DNA of 64,000 bases from DATARR01 sp036376245 (GCA_036376245.1 DASVAS010000028.1:62001-126000); one strand, 5' to 3'. Positions 34,781 to 43,481 are shown, counted from the stretch's first letter. Notes: a model not told the origin generated them from the letters alone. A program made the numbers and translations.

Positions 34781-35868
34781 GCCGCGGCCTCCGCGGCCTG
34801 CGACTCGGCGTAGGCCCGCACGAGGCGGGTGTAGAAGCGGGCGCCGTCCACGACCTCGCTCTCCAGGACGTACTCGTCCGGCGTGTGCGAGCGCTCGGTC
34901 CGCCCCGGGCCGCATTTCACGGAGGGGATGCCTTCCATGAACACCATGTCCGAGAGGGTGGCCGAGCCGAAGGCGGCCGCCTCGGGCCGCGCCCGCCGGG
35001 CCGCTTCCACCAGCGGACACGACTCGGAGGTCTCCCGGGGCAGAAGCCGGTCGGAGAGCACCCGGACCTCGCCCGCGATCACGCCCCGGATCCGCTCGAC
35101 GATCTCGCGCCGGTCCAGGGACGGCGTGGTCCGCACGTCGAGGATCGCGGCGGCCTCGCCGGGCACCACGTTGCGCGCCGTGCCCGCCCGAAGCTGGGTG
35201 GGCTCCAGGGTGATCGGCCCGAGGTAGGGGTGCGGCGCGCCGAAGTCCACCCGCTCCAGGGCCACGAGGTCGTGGGCCAGGAGACGCGCGGCGTTCTTCG
35301 CTCCCAGCCTCCCGGCGTGGGCCGCGTGGCAGGTGTCCCCCCGCGCCAGCAGCTCCAGGACCATCAGCCCCTTCTGCGCCACGGCGAAGTCGAGGCCGGT
35401 GGGCTCGCCGATCACGGCCGCCGCCGGGGGCATGCCCCGCCGGGCCAGCTCCGCCATCACGTTCTCGGTGCCGATGCCCCGCGTCTCCTCGCCTTCGACG
35501 AGCGCCAGGGCGAGCGTGAACGGCAGGTCGGCTTCGCGGAAGGCGAGGAAGGCCGCCACCATGGCCGCCACCGCGGCCTTGGCGTCGTTCGAGCCGAGCC
35601 CGTAGACCTTGCCGTCGATCTCCTCGACGTTCCACGGATCGCGCGTCCAGCCCGGCGCGGGCGGGACGGTGTCGAGATGGGTGTCGAGAAGCAGCACGGG
35701 GCCGCGGCCCACCGTGGCCAGCAGGCTGTTGCCGATCCGCTCCGGGTTCAGGCCGTTGCGCCGCAGCAGGTCCGCCAGGTAGTCGGCCGCCGCGCCCTCC
35801 TGGCCCGAGACCGAGGGGATCGCCACGAGCGCGCGGTGCAGGGCCAGGATCTCCCGCTCGGGAAGCAT
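34777..35868 (-). CDS. M20-family deacylase, ArgE/DapE-like
   Basis: 363 residues, binuclear zinc hydrolase. Metal and catalytic residues are visible in LLLDTHLDTVPPA, GSNDAKAAVAAM, LVEGEETRGIG and IGEPTGLDFA. The dimerisation domain lies at about 165-270. Within an arginine operon that uses an acylornithine transcarbamylase, the expected job is to remove the acyl group from N-acylcitrulline. Whether acyl is acetyl or succinyl cannot be read here. Its ATG overlaps the argB stop (TGATG), and its own stop overlaps the argH start. Confidence 0.88.
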   Translation of the reverse strand: MLPEREILALHRALVAIPSVSGQEGAAADYLADLLRRNGLNPERIGNSLLATVGRGPVLLLDTHLDTVPPAPGWTRDPWNVEEIDGKVYGLGSNDAKAAVAAMVAAFLAFREADLPFTLALALVEGEETRGIGTENVMAELARRGMPPAAAVIGEPTGLDFAVAQKGLMVLELLARGDTCHAAHAGRLGAKNAARLLAHDLVALERVDFGAPHPYLGPITLEPTQLRAGTARNVVPGEAAAILDVRTTPSLDRREIVERIRGVIAGEVRVLSDRLLPRETSESCPLVEAARRARPEAAAFGSATLSDMVFMEGIPSVKCGPGRTERSHTPDEYVLESEVVDGARFYTRLVRAYAESQAAEAAA

Positions 35869-36836
35869 CAGCGGGACCCTCCGGCGAGGACGGGCACGGG
35901 CGAAGCCGGCGGATGTCCGGCGGCCTGCTCGGCGGGGGTGAGGGCCTTGACGTCTTCCACGACGAGCGTGCCCACTCCCTCGTTGGTGAACACCTCGGCG
36001 AGGATGCCGTCCGGCAGGTCGTGCGAGAGGATGTGGACCCGCCGCACGCCGCCGTGGATGGCCGCCTCGATGGCCGACGTCTTGGGCAGCATGCCGGCGA
36101 CGAGGCCGCCTTCGTCCCGCAGCCGGCGCAGGCCGGCGAGGTCGGTGTAGGAGACCAGCGAGCCGGGGTCGGTCGGCCGCTCCAGGATGCCCGCCGCGCC
36201 GGTCATGAACAGCAGCTTCTCCGCCTTCAGGGCCACGGCCAAGGCGGACGCCACCGTGTCGGCGTTGATGTTGAGCAGGGTGCCGTCGTCGGCGGCCGAG
36301 AGGGGGCTGACCACCGGCACGTAGCCGGCGTCCATCAGCTCGATCAGCACCCTGGGATCGACGCCGGTGACGTCGCCCACGAAGCCGTAGTCCACCATCT
36401 CGTCGCCGACCCGGACCGGCGGGCGCTTGCGGGCCTGGATCAGGCCGCCGTCCACGCCCGAGACCCCCACCGCCGGCAGGCCGACGCCGCGGCAGACCGA
36501 CAGCAGATGGGTGTTGACCGATCCGTTGAGGATCATGGCCGCGACCTCCAGGGCCTTGGCGTCGGTGACGCGCCGTCCCTCGACGAAGCGCGCCTCTCCC
36601 CCGAGGGCCTTGGCGAGCTCCGTGGACTGCGTGCCGCCGCCGTGGACGAGCACGACGCGGATGCCCACCTGATGCAGCACCTCCACCTGCTCGATCAGGG
36701 CGCGGGCCGTGGCCTCGCGCTCCAGGGCGCCGCCGCCGGCCTTCAGGACGAAGGTCTTGCCCTTGAAGATCCGGATGTAGGGGACCGCGTGCTTCAAGGC
36801 CGCCGCTTCGGCGGAACGCTGTCCGACGTCTTTCAT
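35868..36836 (-). CDS. argB: N-acetylglutamate (N-acylglutamate) kinase
   Basis: 322 residues, amino-acid-kinase fold. FVLKAGGGALEREATARAL binds phosphate, VLVHGGGTQSTELAKALG follows, and NINADTVASALAVALKAEKL contacts ATP. It phosphorylates N-acylglutamate in arginine synthesis. The N-terminal 30 residues before the kinase core are longer than in the E. coli enzyme, a feature often tied to arginine-inhibited hexameric kinases, so feedback control is possible. The C-terminal tail is Pro/Ala-rich (EQAAGHPPASPVPVLAGG). Confidence 0.93.
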   Translation of the reverse strand: MKDVGQRSAEAAALKHAVPYIRIFKGKTFVLKAGGGALEREATARALIEQVEVLHQVGIRVVLVHGGGTQSTELAKALGGEARFVEGRRVTDAKALEVAAMILNGSVNTHLLSVCRGVGLPAVGVSGVDGGLIQARKRPPVRVGDEMVDYGFVGDVTGVDPRVLIELMDAGYVPVVSPLSAADDGTLLNINADTVASALAVALKAEKLLFMTGAAGILERPTDPGSLVSYTDLAGLRRLRDEGGLVAGMLPKTSAIEAAIHGGVRRVHILSHDLPDGILAEVFTNEGVGTLVVEDVKALTPAEQAAGHPPASPVPVLAGGSR

Positions 36837-36848
36837 CTCAGTCTCCTC

Positions 36849-37850
36849 CTATCCCCGGAGCAGGCGGTGGAGCACCGCCATCTGCGCCCACATGCGGTTC
36901 TCGGCTTCGCGGACCACCACGCTGCGGGGGCCGTCGAGCACCGCGTCCTTCACGACCACGTTCCGCCGCACCGGCAGGCAGTGCATGAACCGGCAGTCCG
37001 GCGCGGCGCCGGCGAACCAGTCCTCGTCCACACACCAGTCGCGGAGGCCGGCGCGGAAGGCCGCCTCGGCTTCCGGATTCCCATAGTGCACGGGCGAGGT
37101 CCACGACTTGGCGTAGATCACGTGCGCGCCTTGCAGTCCCTCGGCGCGGTCGTCCGTCTCCCGCACCGAGCCGCCGGAGAGCGCCGCCGCCCGGCGGGCC
37201 GCCTCCATGACCGGTTCCGGCAGGCCGAAGCCCTCGGGGCGGAGCACCGTCACCTCCATCCCCCGCAGCGCCGCCATGTGGACGGCGGCGGCGGGCACGG
37301 CCAGCGGCAGCGGCTTCGGGTGCCACGCCCAGGAGAGGACGAGCTTCCCGCCGTTCGCCGGAATGCCGAGGTCGTCCATCGTCTTCCAGTCCCCCAGGGC
37401 CTGGCAGGGATGATCCACGGCGGACTCCATGTTGATCACCGGCCGCTGGCAGACCTCCGCCATCTGGTGGAAGGTCGAGTCCGCCAGATCCGCCGCGAGG
37501 TCGGTCCCGCCCGCGAACGAGCGGATTCCGAGGGCGTCGGCGTAGCTCGCCAGCACCGGGATGGCCTCGCGCACGTGCTCGGCCGCGGCGCCGTCCATGA
37601 CCACGCCGTCCCGGGTCTCCAGGATCCAGGTCCCCTGGCCCGGCGAGATCACGAACGAATTGCCGCCCAGCCGCGCCATCCCCGCCTGGAACGAGGCCAG
37701 GGTGCGCAGGGACGGATTGAAGAACAGCAGCGCCAGGATCTTGCCCTTGAGCGCCTCCGGCTCCGGATGCCGCTCCAGCCGCGTGGCGAGGTCCAGGAGA
37801 TCCCGGACCTCCCCGGGAGCGAAGTCCGCGAGGTGGAGGAACCCCTTCAC
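36849..37850 (-). CDS. N-acylornithine transcarbamylase (ArgF-prime; possibly succinyl type)
   Basis: 333 residues. Carbamoyl-phosphate motif FFNPSLRTLASF replaces the STRT of ordinary OTCases. SWAWHPKPLPLA and HCLPVRRNV are hallmarks of the acetyl/succinylornithine transcarbamylase group. At the site that sets acyl specificity (Glu92 in the Xanthomonas acetyl enzyme, Pro90 in the Bacteroides succinyl enzyme), this protein has Ala90 (VMDGAAAEH). The carboxylated Lys302 of the acetyl enzyme corresponds to Val299. Both changes favour N-succinylornithine as substrate. The GTG start overlaps the argD stop (GTGA). Confidence 0.88.
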   Translation of the reverse strand: MKGFLHLADFAPGEVRDLLDLATRLERHPEPEALKGKILALLFFNPSLRTLASFQAGMARLGGNSFVISPGQGTWILETRDGVVMDGAAAEHVREAIPVLASYADALGIRSFAGGTDLAADLADSTFHQMAEVCQRPVINMESAVDHPCQALGDWKTMDDLGIPANGGKLVLSWAWHPKPLPLAVPAAAVHMAALRGMEVTVLRPEGFGLPEPVMEAARRAAALSGGSVRETDDRAEGLQGAHVIYAKSWTSPVHYGNPEAEAAFRAGLRDWCVDEDWFAGAAPDCRFMHCLPVRRNVVVKDAVLDGPRSVVVREAENRMWAQMAVLHRLLRG

Positions 37851-39028
37851 GGGCGGATCTCCGCCAGCGCCTTGGCCAGCGTGTGGACGTGCCCTTCCTC
37901 CAGCACCAGCGGCGGCAGGAGGCGGACGATGGACGGATCGCCGCTCGTGCCGGTCAGGATGCCATGGTCGAGAAGCTCGTTGACGATCTCGCGGGCCGGC
38001 CGGGTGGTCCGCAGGCCGAGCAGGAAGCCCTCGCCCTGGATGGCCGTCACCGGGCCCACCTGGCAGGTCTCGCGGATCAGCGCCTCGAGCGTCTTGACCC
38101 GGTCCATGAGGCCCTCGGACTCGATGATCTCGATCACCGCCTCGATCAGCGCGCAGGCCATGGGGCCGCCGCCGAAGGTGGTGCCGAGGTCCCCCGCCTT
38201 GAGCCCCTGGGAGACCGCTTCGCTCACCAGCACGGCCCCGGCGGGGAAGCCGGCGGCGAGCCCCTTGGCGGTGGTGAGGATGTCGGGCGTCACGCCCCAG
38301 GCCTGCGCCGCGAAGGGTTGGCCGGTCCGCCCCATGCCGCACTGCACCTCGTCGAAGATCAGCAGGGAGCCCGCGTCGCGGGTGAGCTTCCGGGCTTCGC
38401 GGAGGTAGTCGGCTCCCAGCGAGTAGGCGCCGGCCTGCCCCTGGATGGGCTCGGCGATGAGCGCGGCCACGTCCGGCGTCAGGGCCTGGGCCAGGGCTTC
38501 GACGTCCCCGCGCGGCACGAAGGTCACCTCGAAGGGCCGCCGCGGGAAGGCGTACCACTTCTCCCAGGCTCCCCAGGTGATCGCCGCCGCGGCGGCCGTG
38601 CGGCCATGGAAGGCGCCCTCGACGGCCACGATCCGGTTCCGTCCCGTGTGGCGGAAGGCGAGGCGCAGCGCGTTCTCGTTGGCCTCGGCGCCGCTGTTGA
38701 CCAGAAACGCCCGGGTGAGGCCGGCCGGGCCGAAGCGGACCAGCCGCTCGGCGGCGCGGGCGCGCACGCTCAAGGGGACGGAGTTGCTCTGGAAGAACAG
38801 CTCCTCGGCCTGGCCGGCGAGCGCCGCCATGAGGCGCGGATGCCGGTAGCCCAGCAGGGCCACGGCGTGACCGCCGTAGAAATCGATCAGCTCGCGGCCG
38901 TCGCGGGTGTAGAGGATCGCCCCCTCGCCGCGGACGGGCTCGACGGGCGTGTGCGGATAGACGGGCAGCATCCACCGGGCTTCGTCCAGCTCGGCCTGGG
39001 GGAGGGTTGCGACGGCGGTCTCGGTCAT
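37847..39028 (-). CDS. argD: acetylornithine (acylornithine) aminotransferase
   Basis: 393 residues, class III PLP-dependent aminotransferase. FLVNSGAEANENALRLAFRH, FHGRTAAAAAIT and LLIFDEVQCGMGRTGQPF are conserved; the PLP lysine lies in ILTTAKGLAAGFPAGAVL. It transaminates N-acylglutamate semialdehyde to N-acylornithine. The ATG at 39028 has GAGGA just upstream. A 199-base gap with a long inverted repeat separates it from argC, the only sizeable break in the operon. Confidence 0.94.
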   Translation of the reverse strand: MTETAVATLPQAELDEARWMLPVYPHTPVEPVRGEGAILYTRDGRELIDFYGGHAVALLGYRHPRLMAALAGQAEELFFQSNSVPLSVRARAAERLVRFGPAGLTRAFLVNSGAEANENALRLAFRHTGRNRIVAVEGAFHGRTAAAAAITWGAWEKWYAFPRRPFEVTFVPRGDVEALAQALTPDVAALIAEPIQGQAGAYSLGADYLREARKLTRDAGSLLIFDEVQCGMGRTGQPFAAQAWGVTPDILTTAKGLAAGFPAGAVLVSEAVSQGLKAGDLGTTFGGGPMACALIEAVIEIIESEGLMDRVKTLEALIRETCQVGPVTAIQGEGFLLGLRTTRPAREIVNELLDHGILTGTSGDPSIVRLLPPLVLEEGHVHTLAKALAEIRP

Positions 39029-39069
39029 TCCTCGGTTCTCCTTGATCACAGCGGTTCCCCCCACCCCGA

Positions 39070-39230
39070 ACCCTCACCCCCGGCCCCTCTCCCGACCCCT
39101 CCCTCCCACCCACACCGGGAGAGGGGAGAGGTTAGTCTCAACCCCCACAGCAAGACGCTTTTCTCCCTCCTCTCCCGGTGTGGGTGGGAGGGAGGGGTCG
39201 GGAGAGGAGGGCCGGGGTGGTGAGGGCTCA
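39070..39230. repeat. long inverted repeat (REP/MITE-like) inside the arginine operon
   Basis: A left arm of about 53 bases (39070-39122, CCGGCCCCTCTCCCGACCCC...) is nearly the reverse complement of the right arm (about 39171-39230). The right arm itself holds a nested hairpin CCCTCCTCTCCCG / CGGGAGAGGAGGG. The right arm runs into the argC stop codon (GAGGGCTCACAG). A single-arm copy lies at 46330-46397, also touching a stop codon. It may attenuate or stabilise the transcript between argC and argD. Confidence 0.75.
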
Positions 39231-40289
39231 CAGCCAACCCACGCCGGGAACGGTCAATCCCGCCGTCTCCGGAAATCCCATCAAACGGTTCATCCATTGC
39301 AACGCGCCCCCGGCCGCCCCCTTCACCAGATTGTCGATGGCCGAGAAGACCACCAGGTGGTCCCCCTGGGCCACGGCGGCGAGGCGGGCGCGGTTCGTTC
39401 CCACCACGTCCTGGAGGCGCGGCGGATCGGGGAGGATATCCACAAAGGGCGATCCCTCATAGAAACCCGCCAGGGCGGCCCGCACCTCCTCCGACTCCAT
39501 GGGCCGGACCAGCCGCGCCTGCACGGTGGCGTAGATGCCGCGCGCGAACGGTCCCGCCTGGGGAACGAAGAAGATCTCCGGCTCCACCCCCGAGGCCGCC
39601 GCCGCCAGCACCCGCATCTCCGGCTCGTGCCGGTGCTTCAGCGGGTTGTAGGCGAACAGGTTGCTCCGCCGCGCCGGGTGGTGCGTCGTGGCCGTGGGCG
39701 TCCGCCCCGCGCCCGTGCTGCCGGTGGTGGCGACCACGGAGATCCGCGGCTCCACCAGCCCCAGCTTCAGCAGCGGCACGGTCGCCAGCAGCGTCGCCGT
39801 CACGAAGCAGCCGGGATGCCCCACGTGCCCCTCCGGCGCGCCGTCCAGGTGTTCCGGCAGGGCGCAGCGGAACTCCGCCAGCCGGCCCGGCGCGCCGTGG
39901 GCGTGGCCGTAGACCTTGGCGTAGGCTTCCGCCCCGGCGAAGCGGAAGTCCGCCGAGACGTCCACCACCCTCGCGTCCGCCCCGGCCTTCGCCGTCTCGT
40001 TCAGGAGCTCGTCGATCATCGGCGCGGCGGCCCCGTGGGGCGCGGCGCAGAGCACGGCGAGCCTGCCGTGGCCGTCGATGGCCTTTGGCAGATCCTCCCG
40101 GCTGGTGAAGGCCAGGCCCGGGAAGCAGCCGGCGAGATGGGGAAAGGTGGATTCCACCGATCCCCCCGCCTGGCTCTCCGAGACCACGGCGGACGGCCGC
40201 AGGAACGGATGCCCGGCCAGCAGCCGCAGCAGCTCGCCGGCGACGTAGCCCGATCCGCCCAGGACGATCGTGGGAACCGGACTGGTCAT
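39228..40289 (-). CDS. argC: N-acetyl-gamma-glutamyl-phosphate reductase
   Basis: 353 residues, NADPH-dependent semialdehyde dehydrogenase fold. VLGGSGYVAGELLRLLAGHP binds NADPH, and the active-site Cys lies in GHPGCFVTATLLATVP. KHRHEPEMR and PFARGIYATVQAR are conserved. It reduces N-acylglutamyl phosphate to the semialdehyde. The ATG overlaps the stop of the P-loop gene by four bases. The C-terminal codons merge into the inverted repeat. Confidence 0.93.
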   Translation of the reverse strand: MTSPVPTIVLGGSGYVAGELLRLLAGHPFLRPSAVVSESQAGGSVESTFPHLAGCFPGLAFTSREDLPKAIDGHGRLAVLCAAPHGAAAPMIDELLNETAKAGADARVVDVSADFRFAGAEAYAKVYGHAHGAPGRLAEFRCALPEHLDGAPEGHVGHPGCFVTATLLATVPLLKLGLVEPRISVVATTGSTGAGRTPTATTHHPARRSNLFAYNPLKHRHEPEMRVLAAAASGVEPEIFFVPQAGPFARGIYATVQARLVRPMESEEVRAALAGFYEGSPFVDILPDPPRLQDVVGTNRARLAAVAQGDHLVVFSAIDNLVKGAAGGALQWMNRLMGFPETAGLTVPGVGWL

Positions 40290-41362
40290 CCCGCCACCGC
40301 CTGCGCCGCGGGCACGCCGAGCCCCAGGCGCTGCCGCACCAGGGCGGCGAGGCGCTCGCCGTCCGTGCGGGCGTTGATCGCCGGGACGCCGCACTGCTCC
40401 TCGATGATCCGCGTCCCCGCCAGGTTGTCCGTGGCCGGGCCGGTCACCGCCACCGGCTCGATGCCGAAGCGCTCGCGGAGCAGGCGCACGCCGCCCCAGG
40501 CCGCCACCGGATCGTTGGCCGCCAGCACCACGGCGGTGAAGGCGGAGCGGATCTCCGGATCGTCCAGGATGGCCGCCACGCCGTAGGCGCCGATCAGGCC
40601 GTCCCCCAGCTCGGCGACCAGCGCGTCCGGCCGGCCGCCGGCGAGCTTGGTCAGCAGCGTCCGGGTCACGGCGGGCGCGTTGGCCGGCGTCGTCGTCACC
40701 ACGCCGAGATCGGTGAAGATCCCGGTCGCCCGCGCCCCGGCGTCCTCCATGGCCAGCACGTCGCGGCGCAGGGAGACCCCGGTGGTCTTGAGGCCGTCCA
40801 CGGTCAAGCCGGCGTGGGTCATCTCGCGGACCAGCGTGCACGCCGCGGCCGTCTTGCCGCAGTTCATGCACGAGCCCACCAGCGCCACCACCGGCACGCC
40901 CGCCGTGTCGAGGGCCGCGTCGAGATTCAGCGGCTCGCCGCCGATCCGCGCCGGCACGCCGATGCGCTCGCCGAGGATGGGGAAGTGGAGCACGGCCCCC
41001 AGCACCTCGCACTCGAACGGCGGGCCGAGATCAGGGTTGACCGAGTCGCAGATCCCCAGGACGCCGCCGATGTTCAGCAGGTTCACCGTGTCGCCCGGCG
41101 CCAGCCGCTCCGGCAGGTGGCCCGAGTAGCCGAACAGGGCGTTGCGGTGCCCGAGGGCGCCGGCGATGACGTCGCCCTTCTTCACCTGCGCCATGCGGCC
41201 GCTGGGCAGCTCGATCTGGCTGTACGTGCCCTTGTCGTTGAGCACGCGCACCGCCACCACGACCCCTTCCTCGCAGGGGATCTGGGAGCTCACCCGCACC
41301 TCGCGCTTGAGGCCGCAGGAGCGGGTAACGGAAGCGATCTTGTCGAGCAGCACGGTCTTCAT
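40286..41362 (-). CDS. P-loop NTPase-like protein of unknown function in the arginine operon
   Basis: 358 residues; not assignable by eye to a named enzyme. Residues 1-125 look like a small beta domain (YSQIELPSGRMAQVKKGDVI, GYSGHLPERLAPGDTVNLL). A P-loop VGSCMNCGKTAAACTLVREM follows near 146-165, then DGLKTTGVSLRRDVLAM. A Walker B-like strand is DALVAELGDGLIG, and later VVLAANDPVAAWGG. The C-terminal half recalls SIMIBI-class NTPases such as DUF1611/MobB. Cysteines in GSCMNCGKT could bind metal. It sits two bases after argG and overlaps argC, so it is an integral operon member, perhaps a chaperone or regulator of the pathway. Confidence 0.75.
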   Translation of the reverse strand: MKTVLLDKIASVTRSCGLKREVRVSSQIPCEEGVVVAVRVLNDKGTYSQIELPSGRMAQVKKGDVIAGALGHRNALFGYSGHLPERLAPGDTVNLLNIGGVLGICDSVNPDLGPPFECEVLGAVLHFPILGERIGVPARIGGEPLNLDAALDTAGVPVVALVGSCMNCGKTAAACTLVREMTHAGLTVDGLKTTGVSLRRDVLAMEDAGARATGIFTDLGVVTTTPANAPAVTRTLLTKLAGGRPDALVAELGDGLIGAYGVAAILDDPEIRSAFTAVVLAANDPVAAWGGVRLLRERFGIEPVAVTGPATDNLAGTRIIEEQCGVPAINARTDGERLAALVRQRLGLGVPAAQAVAG

Positions 41363-41364
41363 CG

Positions 41365-42570
41365 TCAGCCTCCGGCGCCCGCCATGCGGGCGTAGAGCTC
41401 ACCGGGGAGCGCGGCGATCCGCGAGAACCCCTTGGCGTCCGCCGCCGTCCACTCGCCGGCCGCCTCGCCGTAGACGCCCCGCGAGGCGTCGCGCAGCGAG
41501 AAGGGCGACGAAACTCCTTCCACGAACACGGTCCCGGTGCGGAAGAGGAAGTAGACCTCACCCGTAACCCGCCCCTGGGACGAGAGCAGCAGGGCCTCGA
41601 TGTCGCGGCAGACCGGCTCCAGGTGCTGACCCTCGTGGACCAGGTCGCCGTAGACGGACGAGACCGTGTCCTTGATCCGGATCTGCCGCCCGGTCAGCGT
41701 CAGCTTCTCGAGCTCCCGGTGGGCGGCCAGCAGCACCTCGGCGGCCGGGGCCTCGAAGGCCACGCGCCCCTTGATGCCGAGGATCGTCTCCCCGAGATGG
41801 ATGCCGCGGCCGATGCCATGACCTGCCGCCAGCGCTTCCAGCCGCTCGATCAGCTCCACGGGTCCCAGCTCCTCGCCGTCGAGGGACGTGGGCACGCCGT
41901 GGGTGAAGCCCAGCGTGTGGCGCGAGGCCGGGATCGGCGCGTCGAAAGCGCCCTGGGTCAGCACCCAGGCGGACTCGGGGATCGACTCGGTGGTGCCGAG
42001 GGTCTCCTTGCCGCCGATGGTCACCCCCCAGAGGCCGCGGTTGACCGAATAGGCCGCGCCAAACGGCGGCACGGGAAGGTCCCGCGCCTCCAGGTAGGCC
42101 ACCTGCTCGGCCCGCGCCCGCGGCTCGTCGCGCACCGGCGCCAGGATCTCCAGGCTCGGATCGAGCGTCCGCAGGGCCACCTCGAAGCGCACCTGGTCGT
42201 TGCCGGCGGCGGTGGAGCCGTGGGCCACCGTGCGGGTGCCCAGCCGCGCCGCCGCCTTCGCCACCTCCTGCGCCTGGATGGACCGCTCCGCGCCGACGCA
42301 GATCGGATAGACCTGTCCCCGCCGGACGTTGCCGAAGATCAGGAAGCGCAGCACCTTCCGGAAGAACTCCTCGCGGGCGTCCACCAGGATGTGGTCGGCG
42401 GCGCCCAGGGTCTTGGAGCGCGCCGCCAGGTCCGCCGCGGCGGAGGCGTCGAAGCCGCCCGTGTCCACCGTCACGGTCACCACCGGCCGGCCGTATGTCT
42501 CGGCCAGCCAGGGAATGCAAAAAGAGGTGTCCAGCCCGCCGGAAAAGGCGAGCATGATCGGGTCGGACAT
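41365..42570 (-). CDS. argG: argininosuccinate synthase
   Basis: 401 residues. The ATP pyrophosphatase start LAFSGGLDTSFCIPWL is diagnostic, and VAHGSTAAGNDQVRFE with GLWGVTIGGKETLG completes the signature set. It joins citrulline and aspartate using ATP. It follows argR by three bases and precedes the P-loop gene by two. The order argG before argC is unlike classical enterobacterial operons. Confidence 0.95.
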   Translation of the reverse strand: MSDPIMLAFSGGLDTSFCIPWLAETYGRPVVTVTVDTGGFDASAAADLAARSKTLGAADHILVDAREEFFRKVLRFLIFGNVRRGQVYPICVGAERSIQAQEVAKAAARLGTRTVAHGSTAAGNDQVRFEVALRTLDPSLEILAPVRDEPRARAEQVAYLEARDLPVPPFGAAYSVNRGLWGVTIGGKETLGTTESIPESAWVLTQGAFDAPIPASRHTLGFTHGVPTSLDGEELGPVELIERLEALAAGHGIGRGIHLGETILGIKGRVAFEAPAAEVLLAAHRELEKLTLTGRQIRIKDTVSSVYGDLVHEGQHLEPVCRDIEALLLSSQGRVTGEVYFLFRTGTVFVEGVSSPFSLRDASRGVYGEAAGEWTAADAKGFSRIAALPGELYARMAGAGG

Positions 42571-42573
42571 CGT

Positions 42574-43026
42574 TCACTCCTCCTTGAGGAAGCTTTCGAT
42601 TCGCTGGATGAGGCGCTTCTGGTCGCCGGCGGAAGCGGTGGCCGCGAATACGGTGTCGTCGCCGGCCATGGTTCCCACCACCTCGGGCCAGCCGGCCCGG
42701 TCGATGGCGAGCGCCACGCTCTGGGCGGTGCCCACGGCGGTGAGGATCACGGTCAGGTTGGGACCCGCCGGCTTCATGGCGCGCACGAAGCGGGCGAATT
42801 CCGCCACGTCGGGATCGCCGCCGTTGCGCTGCGGGCGGGCGTACCGGCCGTCGATCCACGCCACCCCGAGGTCGCGCAGGTCGCGGCTGACGCTCGACTG
42901 CGTCGCCGTGATCCCCCGCTCGCGCAGCAGGTCCACGAGCTCCCCCTGACTCGTCACCCGGTGGGAGTCGAGGAGCGCCAGGACTTCCTGCTGGCGGGCA
43001 ATACGGTGTTCGTGGTCGCTCGGCAT
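42574..43026 (-). CDS. argR: arginine repressor
   Basis: 150 residues from ATG 43026. An N-terminal winged helix (LLDSHRVTSQGELVDLLRER, then TQSSVSRDLRDLGV) precedes a C-terminal arginine-binding domain (VGTAQSVALAIDRAGWPEVVGTMAGDDT), where GTxA and the GDDT aspartates form the arginine site of the hexamer. An upstream in-frame ATG at 43077 lies within the promoter. As first gene of the operon it likely controls its own transcript in response to arginine. Confidence 0.93.
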   Translation of the reverse strand: MPSDHEHRIARQQEVLALLDSHRVTSQGELVDLLRERGITATQSSVSRDLRDLGVAWIDGRYARPQRNGGDPDVAEFARFVRAMKPAGPNLTVILTAVGTAQSVALAIDRAGWPEVVGTMAGDDTVFAATASAGDQKRLIQRIESFLKEE

Positions 43027-43056
43027 CGTCGTCGGTCTCGTGGCAAATCCATGCGC

Positions 43057-43087
43057 ATTATACAACGTACGCTGCATGAAATGTCAA
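43057..43087 (-). promoter_or_regulatory. promoter of the arginine operon
   Basis: Read on the minus strand: TTGACA (43087-43082), a 19-base spacer, then TATAAT (43062-43057); both hexamers are perfect. The spacer is longer than the ideal 17, as in promoters that need or resist a regulator. TGCAGCGTACG and TTGTATAATGCGCAT within and after it are candidate ArgR half-sites, overlapping the -10. Confidence 0.65.
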
Positions 43088-43157
43088 CGGGGCGGACGAA
43101 TATTCCAGGGATCCCCGGCGAGGGATCGCCGGGGATCGCCTCAGGTGAAGGAGCTAA

Positions 43158-43388
43158 CTATTTCTTGGACCAGAAGTCCTTGCCGAACCTGTCGGCGAGC
43201 GTCTTGCCCGCCCCTTCCCGGCGGATCCACTGCTTGACCCACCAGTCGGGATCGTAGGGCTCGTCGATGTCCGGAATGGGCTTCCCGAAACCTGGGAGGT
43301 TGTCGAACTGTCCCTCTTCGATGGCCTCACGGACGCGGTTCTCCGCCACGAGCTCGATGGCGCGGCGGGAGTAGCGGTTCCTGCTCAT
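43158..43388 (-). CDS. DUF1992 (DnaJC28-like) small protein
   Basis: 76 residues with the DUF1992 pattern: IELVAENRVREAIEEGQFDN, LPGFGKPIPD and a closing DPDWWVKQWIRREG. The family is widespread and also forms part of eukaryotic DNAJC28; its role is unknown. ATG 43388 is the first methionine matching the family length. It stands alone upstream of the argR promoter, on the same strand. Confidence 0.8.
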   Translation of the reverse strand: MSRNRYSRRAIELVAENRVREAIEEGQFDNLPGFGKPIPDIDEPYDPDWWVKQWIRREGAGKTLADRFGKDFWSKK

Positions 43389-43481
43389 GCGGGGAGAAAA
43401 CAGAGGGGGAAGGGCGGGGGATTCCCTGGTTGAGCCGCGTCCATCGTTGACACGGAACATTCCGGCGAGTATCGTAAGAGA

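Noticed and set aside
35913..38408. Long plus-strand frame opposite the arginine genes (831 codons)
   Set aside because: It is the antisense shadow of argB/argF-prime/argD in high-GC DNA: Arg/His/Gly/Ala-biased, no domain, no ribosome-binding site, and the opposite strand has textbook enzymes.
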